DNA of 64,000 bases from Fasciolopsis buskii. Its lineage: Eukaryota; Platyhelminthes; Trematoda; Plagiorchiida; Fasciolidae. The notes under the pieces are model-generated. The model was not told the DNA's origin and searched no databases. It was given only the letters and a program-made list of their open reading frames with translations. How positions within the stretch are numbered: the first letter of the stretch is position 1; every line of letters begins with the position of its first letter. The stretch is taken from contig LUCM01009331.1 of the NCBI GenBank assembly GCA_008360955.1, forward strand, positions 160,099 through 224,098, given 5' to 3'. A program made the position numbers and the translations under genes. Of this stretch, positions 10,119 to 21,941 are shown in pieces.

Positions 10119-10136
10119 CGAATTCGTACAAATCAG
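10119..10136 (-). CDS. Micro-exon, 18 nt
   Basis: Between cttttcttcttacag and TTCG/gtaagt, both near consensus. Phase 1-1, encodes DLYEF with split codons on both sides. Again a tyrosine followed by glutamate. First of the micro-exons in transcription order after the exon at 11003-11240. Confidence 0.55.
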
Positions 10137-10505
10137 CTGTAAGAAGAAAAGTAAAGAAATATAACACGTTGAAGTGGAGATAATGATTAACTCCACTGTT
10201 ATGTTATGGTAAAGGCAAGCACTTTTATTATTACGTTGTCCTCGCCAAAAGCTGGATCTGATACAAATGAAACGAAATTGCTCTAACTGAAAGATCAAAT
10301 TATGGAATAGGAATTAGGTCCGCTTTTTCGCACTGCGGAATTCCCCCTTGGTCAGAGGTCAAGCAAGGTAGCAAGGAGCTTTGTAACGCAGTTTAAAAAC
10401 CAAATCCCGTATGAAGCCAACGGAGAAGGGGTCCTGAAGAGAATTTCAGATTGCGGCATTCTGTTCTTAAAATGCGGCGCGATTTCCATTGGGTCCTGGT
10501 AATTA

Positions 10506-10740
10506 CTATTGGCTTTTAATTCGCAAACGTCTCATCACCAACCCAAGTGACATTATCATGGCATGGCCGCAGTTGACAATGCCTTCCGTCAGGCTTGACC
10601 CTGACCTGGTATGTGATTTGGAACTCAGCATGGGTGTGCGCGTTTGTGTGATCAGGACTACATGAAAAATATCTACCTCAGGTTCGACTGAGGCCAAATT
10701 TCGAATGGAATCAAAATTTACATGCACGCCCTAATACTTT
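10506..10740 (-). CDS. Weak exon candidate
   Basis: An open frame from an acceptor-like site (aaagtattag, about 10733) reads GVHVNFDSIRNLASVEPEVD and a hydrophobic strand (HVVLITQT), with a possible donor (ACCAG/gtcagg). Its phase (0 in) does not fit between the 11003-11240 exon and the 18-nt exon, so it is either skipped, non-coding or from another transcript. Confidence 0.2.
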
Positions 10741-11002
10741 CAGAACATTGTGGATAATAAACAGAGATCTTAAACGACTGAAAACCTTGTATTAAAATGC
10801 TATCTAAGGCGGAAATTAACGAAATACCATTAACGTCTATTGGAGAAAATACTGAGTAGAAATAGCACGAGAGCTGGAACATAAGTCGCTTTGTTATGGT
10901 TATTTGGCTAACACATTAAATCACAGTCTTCCGGTGTCATGTTGATTTATTTGATAGTGTAACTTGAGACGGACCTCGAATAAGCGAATTATCGTAACTT
11001 AC

Positions 11003-11240
11003 GGTCAATGGTAACGGGGTCACCCAGTGTTTTCCGACCAGTCTGATGCGACCTTCGAATTTCCATCAGATACAAGGACGTAAACGTGGAACACGAAACG
11101 TTCATTTTTTGGAGGTCCTCACCTGACAGGTGGAACTGAATATCCATCCCCATTATGAAATATCTGTCCTCATCTTTTTCGATAGCATAATTCACACACT
11201 GGGCTGTGTTACCAATGTACGTGGGTAGCAATTCTATTAG
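11003..11240 (-). CDS. Ectodomain-like exon upstream of the micro-exons
   Basis: Acceptor ttttcaatccaccag, donor GACC/gtaagt. Only phase 0 is open; it exits in phase 1, as the micro-exons require. Encodes 79 residues with two cysteines and an NVS site (AQCVNYAIEKDEDRYF, MGMDIQFHLSGEDLQKM, NVSCSTF), alternating beta-like hydrophobics. Family not recognised. It would make the product larger than a classical MEG. Confidence 0.5.
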
Positions 11241-11372
11241 CTGGTGGATTGAAAATAAATAATAAGTGATTCGATTAGATGTAGTTAATTGCGTTGGTGG
11301 TGATTGCCAGTTGATATTATCGGGAACAAAGGAATAACTAATCTACGGTGAAACAGTAGTTCCTAGTCGCAG

Positions 11373-11469
11373 TTCATGCAGTCACGACGACCAGATACCG
11401 AAGAAGACAGTGATAGTCTGACACGCTGGATGTGTTCAAATGAAACCCTAATTCTTCACGTTGACAACG
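11373..11469 (+). CDS. Plus-strand exon candidate (phase 0 to 1)
   Basis: Acceptor cctagtcgcag and donor CAACG/gtgagc. Reads FMQSRRPDTEEDSDSLTRWM then CSNETLILHVDN; contains an NET glycosylation site. Its exit phase matches the next exon at 12031. It lies in what would be an intron of the minus-strand gene, so one of the two models is wrong or the genes interleave. Confidence 0.4.
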
Positions 11470-12030
11470 GTGAGCATAAGGGACAAAAATGTGCATTTTT
11501 TTGTCAGATTGAATGGTTTTGCCTAATGAATATTAAAAAGCAAAAAAAAATCCTAGTTCGTCTTTGCAAATAAACGAAAGCATTAAACAATCCCTCGCCT
11601 AGGCACGTTTCGAGCATTGCAACTGTAAATTAAAACCTATCCAACGACGAACCGTTCTGCAAATACTCTCTTGCAACATTTGGCACTGTGATGAGTCCTG
11701 ATTGAGGCAGTTGGTTACACCAAACTCCATCGGCTGTTGATGTTCATAAACTCGCCCTTCAACTCGTAAACCTGAACGTGAGAGAGATGTAGAGGGAGAC
11801 AGAAACAGTATTTCTCATGCGGAAATAAAATGCAAACAACCCACTGGAATAAAAATGAATTTCCTGTAGTTTCTTAAATTTAACATGTCCAGATTGTACT
11901 ATTTTCTGTTGCAGCTCAGTCTCGTTGGGCTTGTTCGTTCGGATATTCTATTGTTTGAGGGAAACAAAGATGCAGATAGAGCAGTCGTTATTTTTTTCTA
12001 TTTGTCTGAGTGAATCTACCAATTTTGCAG

Positions 12031-12252
12031 TCAATCCGACTTCATCCAACTGCAAATGGTGCCCCATCTTTTTAGCGTCTCAGAAAGTCGACTTGTATTT
12101 TAGTCATCAAGAAACGTCCGTGCTGACTTGGTTATCAAGGCAGCGTTCCTTGAATGGCCGAATAGGATCGTTGAAAATCCATGTCGGTTCTTGTGCACCA
12201 CAGTGTGCTACGATCGCCACCATTATGTGCTATTTGTTCCAGGTTGAAGTAG
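12031..12252 (+). CDS. Plus-strand exon candidate, Cys-containing (phase 1 to 1)
   Basis: Acceptor ctaccaattttgcag and donor GTAG/gtgagtatg, both strong. Seventy-three full codons are open in phase 1 and no long minus frame competes. Contains SNCKWCPIF and VGSCAPQCATI, so probably extracellular with disulfides. Joins the exon at 11373 in frame. Unknown family. Confidence 0.45.
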
Positions 12253-12355
12253 GTGAGTATGCCAAATTACTAGTGACCGTTTCTGATTGTTTGCTGTTCG
12301 AAAGCGGAGTAGTTAATGCACGTTGTTGATTAGCCTGTTGCATTTTGCCGGTTAC

Positions 12356-12534
12356 CTCACTGTACAATCCCCCTAGGCAAGAACTTCTCTGGTAACTGCT
12401 AAGTTGCTGATTCAAAGCGGGGATACATGATACTAACGCTCGTGCACAAAACGTTTGACCAACTATTTTTTTATCTGTTACCAGGTCAGTCATATCACTT
12501 GGAAGCATATTCATTGCAAAATCATAGCCGTTGT
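12356..12534 (-). CDS. Minus-strand exon candidate upstream of 11003-11240
   Basis: Acceptor aatttccgtatttag, donor GTGAG/gtaacc. Phase 1 in, 0 out, matching entry phase 0 of the exon at 11003-11240. Fifty-nine residues (NGYDFAMNMLPSDMTDLV, QTFCARALVSCIPALNQQ). Protein-like but not recognised. Conflicts in position, not in bases, with the plus exons at 11373 and 12031. Confidence 0.45.
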
Positions 12535-12694
12535 CTAAATACGGAAATTTTCATGTGTCCTGCTTATTAAATTTGTTGGTCTTCTGTGTAATAGATATTA
12601 GCAAGCGGACTTTCTCCTGTTTGCCTTTGGATAACTTATCACAAATTCTTCCGAGACACCTTTTGTCACCGTGTCTCTGTGTTATAAAACTTAC

Positions 12695-12794
12695 CGCCAC
12701 GAAACTTGGCGAATACAAATATTCAAAATCTATTATCCAGGGACGTATTTGCTTATGCGGCTGATTCAGTTTTAGAAAGCTTACGAGAAGTTCA
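12695..12794 (-). CDS. Minus-strand exon candidate (phase 2 to 0)
   Basis: Donor GGCG/gtaagt is ideal; acceptor ttttaacactag is fair. Thirty-three residues (ELLVSFLKLNQPHKQ, IIDFEYLYSPSFVA) of beta-like pattern. Exit phase 0 does not fit the phase-1 entry of 12356-12534, so an exon would be missing between them. A plus-strand frame over the same bases is also open. Confidence 0.35.
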
Positions 12795-13143
12795 CTAGTG
12801 TTAAAACTTGTAACTTCCGTACCAGGCACAACCGGATGCAGACAGAATAAGCAGAAGTAAAAATTGGCGCATGCAACGACCTTGCAATTAATGATGATAA
12901 GAGCAGATTTTCAATCTACGGAACACTGGGTTCTTATTATCATGTCGCAACGCCACATTACTCCAAGGTTTTCAGGCAAGGTCCCCCTAAGTGCTTAGGT
13001 GAATACATCATTTAGAGGACAACAAAATACACCGGAGTGGTCTACCGTCGGTACAGCTCTAATTGTGTTGGTTTCATTAATTGTTTATGTTCCATTTCCC
13101 GTCACTCCTAGATAGATTCACCAACTAGTGCAAAAATTTACAG

Positions 13144-13235
13144 CGAATAAGAAACTCACGTTGTCCACTTGTGTATGCTGTGGAGTGGGAAGAACCGAAA
13201 AACATCTGGTCAAAATGAGCTACCCAAAACAGATG
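13144..13235 (+). CDS. Plus-strand exon candidate (phase 1 to 0)
   Basis: Acceptor caaaaatttacag, donor CAGATG/gttagt (non-ideal). Phase 1 in, as required after 12252. Encodes NKKLTLSTCVCCGVG then a basic tail. A phase-0 frame is partly open too (RNSRCPLVYAVEWEE), so the frame is uncertain. Confidence 0.3.
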
Positions 13236-13386
13236 GTTAGTGGAAATAAAACTCCATATTGTATCACTCTTTTCAATTTGACTTTTATCGACATATATCT
13301 TCTAATTTGGAGTTAAGAACGCGGATTTTAACACACTCACATTTAGCCGCATCAGTCCCATCACATTTGAGTTATTTTTCCCCTAG

Positions 13387-13520
13387 ACTTCCACCACACA
13401 GTTGTTTCCAAGGCTTGGTTAGGGATAATTACTCTATGGAAATTGGTGTGTTGACCCCTGCTGTGTCCGGACATACGGAACGTTTCATCAATGAGACTCT
13501 GAACGAAGGCTTGGTCTCTG
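13387..13520 (+). CDS. Plus-strand exon candidate (phase 2 to 1)
   Basis: Strong acceptor (gttatttttcccctag), donor TCTCTG/gtaaag; without splicing the frame runs to 13609. Encodes LPPHSCFQGLVRDNYSMEIG and NETLNEGLVSG with an NET site. A long minus frame overlaps (13361-13675) but lacks a pyrimidine tract at its acceptor, so plus is preferred. Confidence 0.35.
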
Positions 13521-14255
13521 GTAAAGCTGGATTTCTTTTTCCCGGCGTACAGTTGTGCAATTTTCCATTTGCAATGAATGAAATGATTAGCGAACAGAAA
13601 TCTTGTTGATGAAAGTAATGCCAATAAATTCATTCTGGTTGACAACTGACACAACTCAACAATGCTGAGAATCACCCATGTCTTTTGGCAGAATTGTTTA
13701 TGCTTACAATTTTAAAAAAACCACTGAGATTTATACTCTACAACTGTTTGTGACTTATACGAAAACGTCTTTCTTGTATGAAATCGATGTTGTGACTGGG
13801 GACGTACCTTACGAGAACTTTAATGTGTGAAAGGTGATGACGTGCAATCCTCGGAAAAACTTACTGGACAGTTGTAGACAGAAAACGGCTATCAAAATTA
13901 TTGTAGTCCGAAACGACATTTCTCCCGGTGGAGCTTGGAAGCAATCACAGTGACCAAAGGTTGTTAAGACGTGGGTTTATTTCGAGCCCGTATTTCGACA
14001 GCAGCTGGGATGTGAATTAATCCCACGGTGAATGTTTGTTCGTCAGGTATATTTGACCAGCATCATCGTGGCCAATATATTTGACCGTGTAACTTTGTGC
14101 GCTTGCACATGTTCTTGCACCCACATGTCCACTACGATTCGATGTGCTAACAAATCAGCAACGTGTAAGCCGATTGACCAGTTCGATTTCATTGGTTCCC
14201 GCGTTTTTTCTGTTAGTCGTCGGTGACATTTGTACGCAGCCTGTGCACTACGCGA

Positions 14256-14379
14256 TCGACACGTTTAGTCGTGGCAAGGTGGTGTCTGGATGGGTACAAC
14301 ATTGTGCCTCAAAATGAAACAGATTGAAACACCAGCAGCAAGACTGCTGTGCGAAAAGCATACGTGGTCCCTGCAAGAA
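14256..14379 (-). CDS. Minus-strand exon candidate, Cys-rich, frame uncertain
   Basis: Excellent acceptor (tggtctatttcttgcag). All three frames are open for at least 20 codons; the longest (phase 0) contains QQSCCWCFNLFHFEAQCC. A donor (ATCGC/gtagtg) is weak. Real exon plausible, coding frame not decided. Confidence 0.25.
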
Positions 14380-14460
14380 ATAGACCATATTAGTTGCCCG
14401 AAAGTAGTTACCAGACCGCCAGCGGACACGAAACGGCGACGGTCTAGCTAAGGCGTTCAA

Positions 14461-17400
14461 AAATTAAACTTCCAATGAGGCTTTCATGCAACATTTCCTT
14501 GAAAGATTACGGACAGTACTGCTCATAATTTGTTGATTGACTGTCCGATTTATCTTCCATGAGAAGGTACAGTCCTATATACACGTCAACTGTGTAGACT
14601 TGTAGCATGATTATCGAAAGGTTTGCATAGTGCAACGGGAAATTAAAATGGGCAAGCTTATGCTCGACTGTTTGTACCCATATGACATTTACGAACTTAT
14701 ACTTCACCTCTACGGTGTTATCTATCTTTCCCACTCAATAGCTTTGTCAAAACTGGTTGGCGAAGATATTTGTTTCCCGACGCACGGGACTGTAGAGGGG
14801 CCAAAAGCATGAAGCAAAACCCCGGACAGGAATAGTTTCTTGGGGCTTGTAACTTAAAATAAAATATCACGTCTTAAGTGTCTCGAACACGTTTACACGT
14901 TTACATGTCCCTAAATGCAGGCCAAACGTATTAAACGACAGTGTCCATGAGCAACGGCAAGGATTGTTCTAGGCGAATCGGCAAAAATGGCAGATTTCAA
15001 AACGACAGATAAACCAACAAATAACCCTCAATGAAATTTTAGCCTGCATTAGTTTGCTGAAGCAACACTGAATATCTGATCCATTTAATGTTGAATATAT
15101 TAATCTAGGCAGAAAGCAAGGTCAATTAATTTCCTTTGCCAATACACTCACTACAAAGCACTGTTTGTCCAAAACAAATGGGAAAGCTCGTTTGCAGCCG
15201 TATTCACTAGTCTTTAAAAGAACACTTTGAATACAGTCCTATGATTCGGACAATTTAAGAAAACCTAGTTAGAAAGTGGCTACGTAAACGTCTTTTGTTC
15301 TGGCTTTCCAAAGCATCGAAGGCACTCTGCTTTCCCTAGCATTGAGATGAGCTATTATACTCGACGGGGTTGTACATACTACCAATAGATTTAATGCCAA
15401 AATCTCACCATTTGTGACATAGTTAAAAAAATCACGTGGTTGATACTCACCCAAAATAGATAGTTTTGAATGCTTGATTGGCTACCTTTCGAAATACAAG
15501 CTTCAAGTGTAAACTTCCGGTCTTCTCGCTACGTTTGCACCCGGTAGAAATCAGATGCGAGCTTCACTCTCATTAGAGCTTATAAGTAATGCCTATTCTC
15601 CGTCAAGGCCGGGAAATAGAAACATCAGTCCCAAGCTGGTAGTTGTGAGCTAAACAAGTACGTCGGCTTTAGCCCAAAAGCATGCACAGTCAGCGGATTT
15701 TGTATGGCTTAATCACCGATTTATTTTAACGGAAGGGACAAGGCCAACAACGACAGCAAAAAAATTGGAAGAAAAGTAAACCCCAATTCTGAAACTTAGA
15801 GCCATATAGAACCGCAAGAGATCTCATTAAACCATTCGTGACATTCAAATGGGCGACAACACGTCACAATCTATCCCAACGTGACCAGCAGGTTTTGGAC
15901 TCTAATCTCTGACGATTCCTGTTGGACAGACGATTAATCCATTTGAATATCGCCAATTGACATGTCTGAATCAGTTTTTAATGGCAGACTTTTGATTGCG
16001 AAACGTGCTTTGGAAATTGGATGTAAGCAGTCGCTGAAAGGCTGTCAGGGGACAGTTCTCACGAGCACCGTTATGTTATTGACAGTATGCCTCCTTTAAA
16101 CAACGCAACACTCTTGTACACTGCGCTGATAGACGAAACTAACTGTTGCTTCCAACAAATATACCTCATAACTTGTATTTATTAGAAAAAAACTGTTAAT
16201 CAGCTGAAAGTCTGATGGGTCAGTCATGTGTTATCGCCATATATTTTTGCGGCCATCGTAAAACCGGAATGTGCCGAAATGAGGTACTCGTGAGACTGGT
16301 TTTTCACTTATAAATTCTTATTTAATCAATTGAGTTCGCAAAACCGCCGTATAGGCGATTGTTGACTTTTGATTATGATAGATTAATACCATGTAATTCC
16401 GAAACCCAGTTACTGGATCTGCACATTTTAGTAATCCGCTAACAGTGTACAGTAAACACATTGTTAAAACACTGAATGAGATAGACCAAGTATCATCCAT
16501 GGTGCACGTGATTTCAGGTAAAGACATTCGTCATTGAAATATTTTTTTACTAACACACTGCGTGGAATAAATGGAAAATATTCATTTTTTACAAGGAGGC
16601 AGTAGTCGATGAAATCTTCAATCAGCGGCTAGCAATGCGGCCATTCATCTTCGTTTATCGATGTTTCGATGAATCAATTTCTGAATCAATAAACAATCAA
16701 CACTTTCTTATTCTGCCATGGAATTTATGGAAGGGTACAATTAAAAAGTTTTTGAAACCGAAAGGGTATTAAACTAATTGTAAATCTTGTTGAAATTTGG
16801 TTGACTAATTGTGATCAAACGTTTTCATCCACAAGATCAATCTCCGCAAGTCTTCAACATATATGCACAAAGTATCAAAAACTGGAAATGGATTATTTGA
16901 GTGGAAAAGACGAGAATGACCTCCAAGAAACAGTTTTTCTTTTACAGTATGTTTGTCTGATATCAGGAGGGTCGAAAACAGATCACAGGACAGTTCAGGC
17001 TAATTAGTTCACAACCTTCATGGGCAAATAAGGGTGTTGATCACGGCCTCAGTGAGCAACTTTCTAAGCAAGCTGAACTTTTACCTGTAATATCGAGTTT
17101 CCTGTTTCTGGGACGACTGAGGACGACTGGTTGGAAAATCACAAGTATAATTCACACGCTTTCACACAGTTACAAATAGACAGACGATCATTGTGCTATA
17201 AGATTTCGAGTCACACACGGTGAGACATTTCTAAATTTCACTTTTAGCCAGATTAATTTTAAATCTTACTATAGGTATAAATATGGTTTTGCTTTTTGCA
17301 AACTGAAAACGAAGAACAAAAGATCGACCGCTCTTGCATGCTCCATTCCTCTCCAAACTAACGAAATCTTTTTGGTTTCGAATCGGACTGGCCGAAATTG

Positions 17401-17806
17401 ACATGTTATTCTGACTCCCCATTTTCGTCGAGAATGGCACCGTTCAATGTAGAAGTTGTGTAATTATTGAAGCATAAGCAGTATACAGTGAAATCTTGTT
17501 CTCTTGTGAAACAACATCACATTGGGAAAGGAAAGCACATTTTCTGATTCATTATTTTCGATCTTTTGAGACCTTGTCATGAAGCCTCTTATCTTGTAGA
17601 AATGTTTTCGGGCTCTTCCTGCTTGCATCCTACCAACACTCTCCCATTACGTCGACTATTTAGAGAAGACAGGCTGGTTTCTTGAATGTCTCTGATCACG
17701 GCAACACAATCTTGGTTGTTGCAAGCAAGGCTGGTAGATTTTCTGATCGATTATGTTTGTCACTTGAAAGTGCTATCTGCTGAGCGAAAACCAAATTAGT
17801 CTCTGT
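14461..17806. other. No convincing gene
   Basis: Several 60-76 codon ORFs exist (14507-14812, 15269-15454, 16318-16527, 16801-17007, 17231-17440), as expected by chance in AT-rich DNA. None has a matching pair of good splice sites. No repeat family was recognised. Confidence 0.3.
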
Positions 17807-17878
17807 TTGAAAGCCGTATGCAGTCGTTGTTTTTTTCTATTTCCCATATTGTCCGCAATTCCGTCGTTGCCGGAACAG

Positions 17879-18077
17879 TTAGGGAATGGCCTCATTTGCC
17901 GCGAACGGGTCCAAACGATGGAAGTCTGCTACTTCATGTGCATCGACAACAGGTGGTGCGAAAGTGCTGCCCAGGCATTTCTGTCCAATTTCGTTGTATT
18001 CTCCAAGTTATCTCGCGTATCAGGGCCTATGAACCTCCCATACTCAGCTCCGAAGGACCAGTTTTGATAGACCGACA
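17879..18077 (+). CDS. Plus-strand exon candidate (phase 1 to 2)
   Basis: Acceptor after a long pyrimidine stretch (gccggaacag), donor CGACA/gtaata. Sixty-five codons (REWPHLPRTGPNDGSLLLH, VRKCCPGISVQF, RIRAYEPPILSSEGPVLIDR). Its exit phase matches the exon starting only 49 bp downstream. A second plus frame and a minus frame are also open, so certainty is limited. Confidence 0.4.
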
Positions 18078-18126
18078 GTAATAATGAGAAAATGCATCTG
18101 GTCAACAAACAGTACTTGATTTTTAG

Positions 18127-18224
18127 GCTGTTTTCATTCAAACGCCCGACTGTTTTGGACCTTCACGGACATCTTTCGGTTCCTACGCATCGTCGTTTTA
18201 GTTGCTCTAACGGCAAAGGAAATG
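18127..18224 (+). CDS. Plus-strand exon candidate (phase 2 to 1)
   Basis: Acceptor acttgatttttag, donor AAATG/gtgact. Continues the previous exon as ...DR-Q-LFSFKRPTVLDLHGHLSV, ending SCSNGKGN. The intron between them would be 49 bp, short but known in flatworm genes. Confidence 0.4.
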
Positions 18225-19585
18225 GTGACTGTAAGCCTTTTATTCACGAGATTATCCAGCAGTTTGCAATGAGAGGACACTGCCCGAAGAATTACAGCCA
18301 TTTTGCCATTCTTTTTGGTCAACCTTGATGTTCAGGGCAAACGAAATATCGAACGGACATTTGTTTGTCACATCTAGATGGAAAAAGCAAAGATCACGAA
18401 ACTCGTCTCGGGTCTAAGTTTGTAAGGAGTATCATCAAGACTGTTGGTTACGAGAAAAGTGGCTGATGGCCAACTCTAGAGAAATGTCTTCGACTAATGT
18501 CGAATTTCCTGTTAGGTATGTTAAAGGGATCGAGAGCTGGGGAGTAGTGGCCAATCATTTGAACCAAATTTGGCACAGCTCCAGTTATTTCAAGGGGTGA
18601 CATTTTGGCACAAATCCAATCGTTACATTTATGGTCGTTTAAATTAATAATTACTGCGCTGAGACCAATCTAGCTTGGACAGTCATGTGAGCGGACGTGT
18701 TTAGTACTAGTGTTACTGAATAATGAAATGTTCAATCCGCTGCTCGATACGTCTAAGAAAAACACCAAAATCTCTGGAGTGAGAAAATACGACAGCGCAA
18801 CGAGGAACACACGTTAATGTGAAGTTTTGGGGCCGAGCAATGATTTCTGTTTTGAAATATGAAACATGGGTAATGACAAATGAAATCTCATTAAATGACT
18901 GTTCTGAAGTACGTCATCGACATTCGTTTGGTTGGCAATTTTTTGCCACCAGATTGCCAAGAAACATTCACTGCCATTCTAAAGAACGAGGCAACGGACT
19001 GAAAACGGCTAATCATCTGGTTATGGCTGGTTAAGTTTGGCGTAAAATTTGGTCAGTTTGTAAACTGCCTTTGCACTCGTGGTTGTCAAAATCTACAGAA
19101 TAGAAAAAAGAATGGCGCTGTGAAATATTGCGTACTGAATAGCGAATAAATTACTGATAAACCTACTGAAGAAGTTAAACTGAACGTTTTTTGTTCGTAC
19201 TCAGTGACTGTGACTAAGCAGATGATGACGAACTCTCCGCGTGCCAAATACACCTGCGGATTTGGTGGACGAAGTTAATGGTGCCATTTCAGTTGTGAAT
19301 TGCGCCAAGAGGCTTCGAAACACGAAGAAGTGAACATAATATTTGATGCTGATTATTAATTTGACCAAACGAACGGAGGGCTTTGATTAGGGTATCCCCT
19401 CATCCAATTCACTGAAATGAGACAAGGTAAGCATGGCAAAACAGAAAATATCTTGGAGTGGTTGAGATAGTCAGTGATAACCAGGTAAAGTCGATGATTT
19501 TATCGGTCACAATTGCCAATCAATGACCGCTAAACAGGTGTTGTTGGGCAACTGTGGAATTGACTTACTTTTATTTTTTCGACAG

Positions 19586-19792
19586 TTATTGCCTAATTTC
19601 GCTCACTAATTGCTACCACTTGGAAAATCACGGTTATTTTGCCCATGAAATCCCATTTGTTGCCCTCATCAACCTCAAACTGGAACAGTTCAAATGTCCC
19701 AAATCGGATTCTACTCCAAATTTTTGTACGGATGCAGAACCGGTATTCGCTATTTCTATTTGCCAGGACACATTTCGACAACATAGTTTTAA
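19586..19792 (+). CDS. Plus-strand exon candidate, Cys-rich (phase 2 to 2)
   Basis: Excellent acceptor (tacttttattttttcgacag) and donor (TTTTAA/gtaagc). Sixty-eight codons with several cysteines (YCLISLTNCYHLENHG, EQFKCPKSDSTPNFC, VFAISICQDTF), so probably extracellular. Reading on past the donor stops after one codon. Unknown family. Confidence 0.45.
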
Positions 19793-19860
19793 GTAAGCGA
19801 CTGACAAGGGTGAACAAAGCGTCAGTATTTCAACACGCGTCCTTTTTCGATTGCATTCAG

Positions 19861-20105
19861 TGACGGATGATCATCCACTGTTGGAATTTGAGGAACTTTT
19901 TTCACAGTTGGAGCTGCTTCTAGTGGGCATAAATACACCGATTACGTTTTGGGTACCACATTTATACGCTTTATCCGTATGTAGTCACTTGGATTTCGAG
20001 TATTGTGGGCAAATGAGGTGGGCGCGAACGCAACATTCTGCGCATGAATTAATAATCGGTGGTAGCTTGTCATGTCACACAAACTTTATTCATCCGAATC
20101 TCTAG
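19861..20105 (+). CDS. Plus-strand exon candidate, internal or terminal
   Basis: Excellent acceptor (cctttttcgattgcattcag), 68 bp after the previous donor. Only phase 1 is open, for 80 residues to a stop (DDHPLLEFEELFSQLELLLVG, SHLDFEYCGQMRW). A donor TCC/gtatgt at 19977 could end it earlier. Its phase does not follow from 19586-19792, so the two may be alternatives. Confidence 0.45.
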
Positions 20106-21874
20106 TCCAATAAGTTCTGGACAAATGTTTACTGCCAATGCAGACTAGCTAACACAAGGATCCCACAGTTTGTTTCTTTTGGCTAAATTTTGCCCAACTA
20201 TTTCCGTGCTGCATCTTGATAAGATCGAATACAAATAGAATTACTACACCATTCAGGTCATATCCATCATAAGTAGTGTTACAGCCTGTTTTTAAAACAC
20301 CTCAGTCTTTGTTCGGGACCAGGGGAAACTTGCAAAACCGCTCGAATTGATTTTTTGCAATCTATATGCACGCGAGCATTCAATTTGAAAAGAAATACTT
20401 GGTCCGTACCGGCTGAATACCACATCGAGCGATTAGCAGAAAATCATTGCAACCGGGTTGGACAAACTGGTGAATTTGATCACGAGAATTAATAGAGCAA
20501 ACGGTAGAAAATTACATTACTGCTACACGCCTAATGTTCCGGTAAAAGGTTTTTAATATCTTGCCTACACGCATAAGTGTCCGATGAACTTTGTGTGTGA
20601 AACCATTTCGCACGTACACACGAAGATCCTTGTTTGTTCCTCATTCTTCCTTACATCACCTGTTTCACAAGATGCTAGCAAAACCAGTTGGATCGAGCAG
20701 ATGAAAAAGCAACCGATGCTTTTGGGCAATCGGAACGGAATGAATTCGTCGATTTTTAAATCGATCGAGATGGCAACTTGTTCACGCTGATTTCACGCTA
20801 CTTCGGTATGCAGCACTCGTAGCAAAACCGTCAGTAAACGAAATATACGAACCACATGAATAGCTGCTTCGTTTTAGCTAAGATGGCTTTCAATCACAGT
20901 CACACGGTAGCCCACTGTGATCGAACTAAGACTGGAATCGAGAGTGAAAAAGGGAACTGCATGCCACTAGAAATTTCGGTCTGGCTCCAAAAGTTCGATA
21001 GATACAGACTCCAGCAGTCGGCCAAGGATGATCATGCAGCATTGAAAAATTCTTCTGTAGAGTAATTTCCATATTCCCAACCCCAATGAGCTGTGTGGTG
21101 ACAGTAGCAAATGCTTTAAACCTAGAGGCATTTTCTTCTCATTATGGCCGATCGAACTTGTGTGACCTTAGTTGGTACGGGTACATCACGTGGACAAGCA
21201 GCATGAATATGGGTGTGTATGTTGTACTTCATAAGAACAGATTTTTCTAGTTTATCTTTTGTCGCTACTTCGGAGATGAATTCCGTTCGGATATCTTCAA
21301 AAAGTCAACACCGAATGCAAAATGCTCTGTGCACATGTTTACAACCTACTAGCACTGCGTAGTGGGAAAAAATTCCCTAGCATTTTCATAAACAATTTGA
21401 CCAGACTGTAATAGTGAACGGTGAAATTCCGCATTTACTAGCATACGGTAACTAGATCAGTTCCTCAACTGTCCACCCATAACCATTCGTTTTCAAAACA
21501 AGCTACGGAGTTTTATGCAATGCCTTGAAAATGCTACACTGATGTCAATCCAAAATGATGGATAGAGAATTTTCTAGTTCAGCAAAAACCTTTAATCGCA
21601 TCAATCTTTCACATCTGACTCAAATTAGTTTGGCCGTTTTTTTGGGAAAAGTAAGCAAATAAAAAATACCGGGCAGCACGGCCGAACAAAATCCAAAAGA
21701 TTTCATGATTGATCTTCTGTCTTTTTTGAGTTGATGCTATTCTCTTCCATGGAAAGTAGCGGACGAGGGTAGTCCATTTACTAAAACCAGACAAACTTCT
21801 GCTCCTCACCGGAACAGTAGTCCCCCGGTACTGATTTTCACTTGCATAATTCGATTTCCAGAGCCATATTCATC
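20106..21874. other. No convincing gene
   Basis: ORFs at 20584-20790, 20856-21065 (plus) and 21609-21809 (minus) lack good paired splice sites. No repeat recognised. Confidence 0.3.
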
Positions 21875-21941
21875 GTAATTCAGTGGTTGAGCATCTGTCG
21901 GTAAGCGGAGGATCACCGGTTCGATTCCAGCTCGTAGCGTC
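21875..21941 (+). repeat. tRNA-like sequence, probably SINE head or tRNA pseudogene
   Basis: Contains an A-box-like stretch (attcagtggttgagcatctg) and a perfect B box (ggttcgattcc, 21918-21928) at tRNA spacing. The anticodon arm does not pair well and position 33 is not T, so a functional tRNA is unlikely. No second full copy of this unit was found, though 54.2 kb has a related A-box region. Confidence 0.5.

Noticed and set aside
12597..12744. Plus-strand exon reading ISKRTFSCLPLDN
   Set aside because: The donor (gtattt) is weak and the minus strand has an ideal donor and open frame over part of the same segment.
13361..13675. Minus ORF of 104 codons
   Set aside because: No pyrimidine tract at its acceptor; the plus strand has a strong acceptor and donor here.
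17933..18141. Minus ORF resembling a signal-peptide first exon
   Set aside because: The apparent start is TTG, not ATG, and a phase-consistent pair of plus exons with better splice sites covers the same bases.
21875..21941. Functional tRNA gene
   Set aside because: B box is perfect but the anticodon stem does not pair and position 33 is wrong; kept only as tRNA-like repeat.
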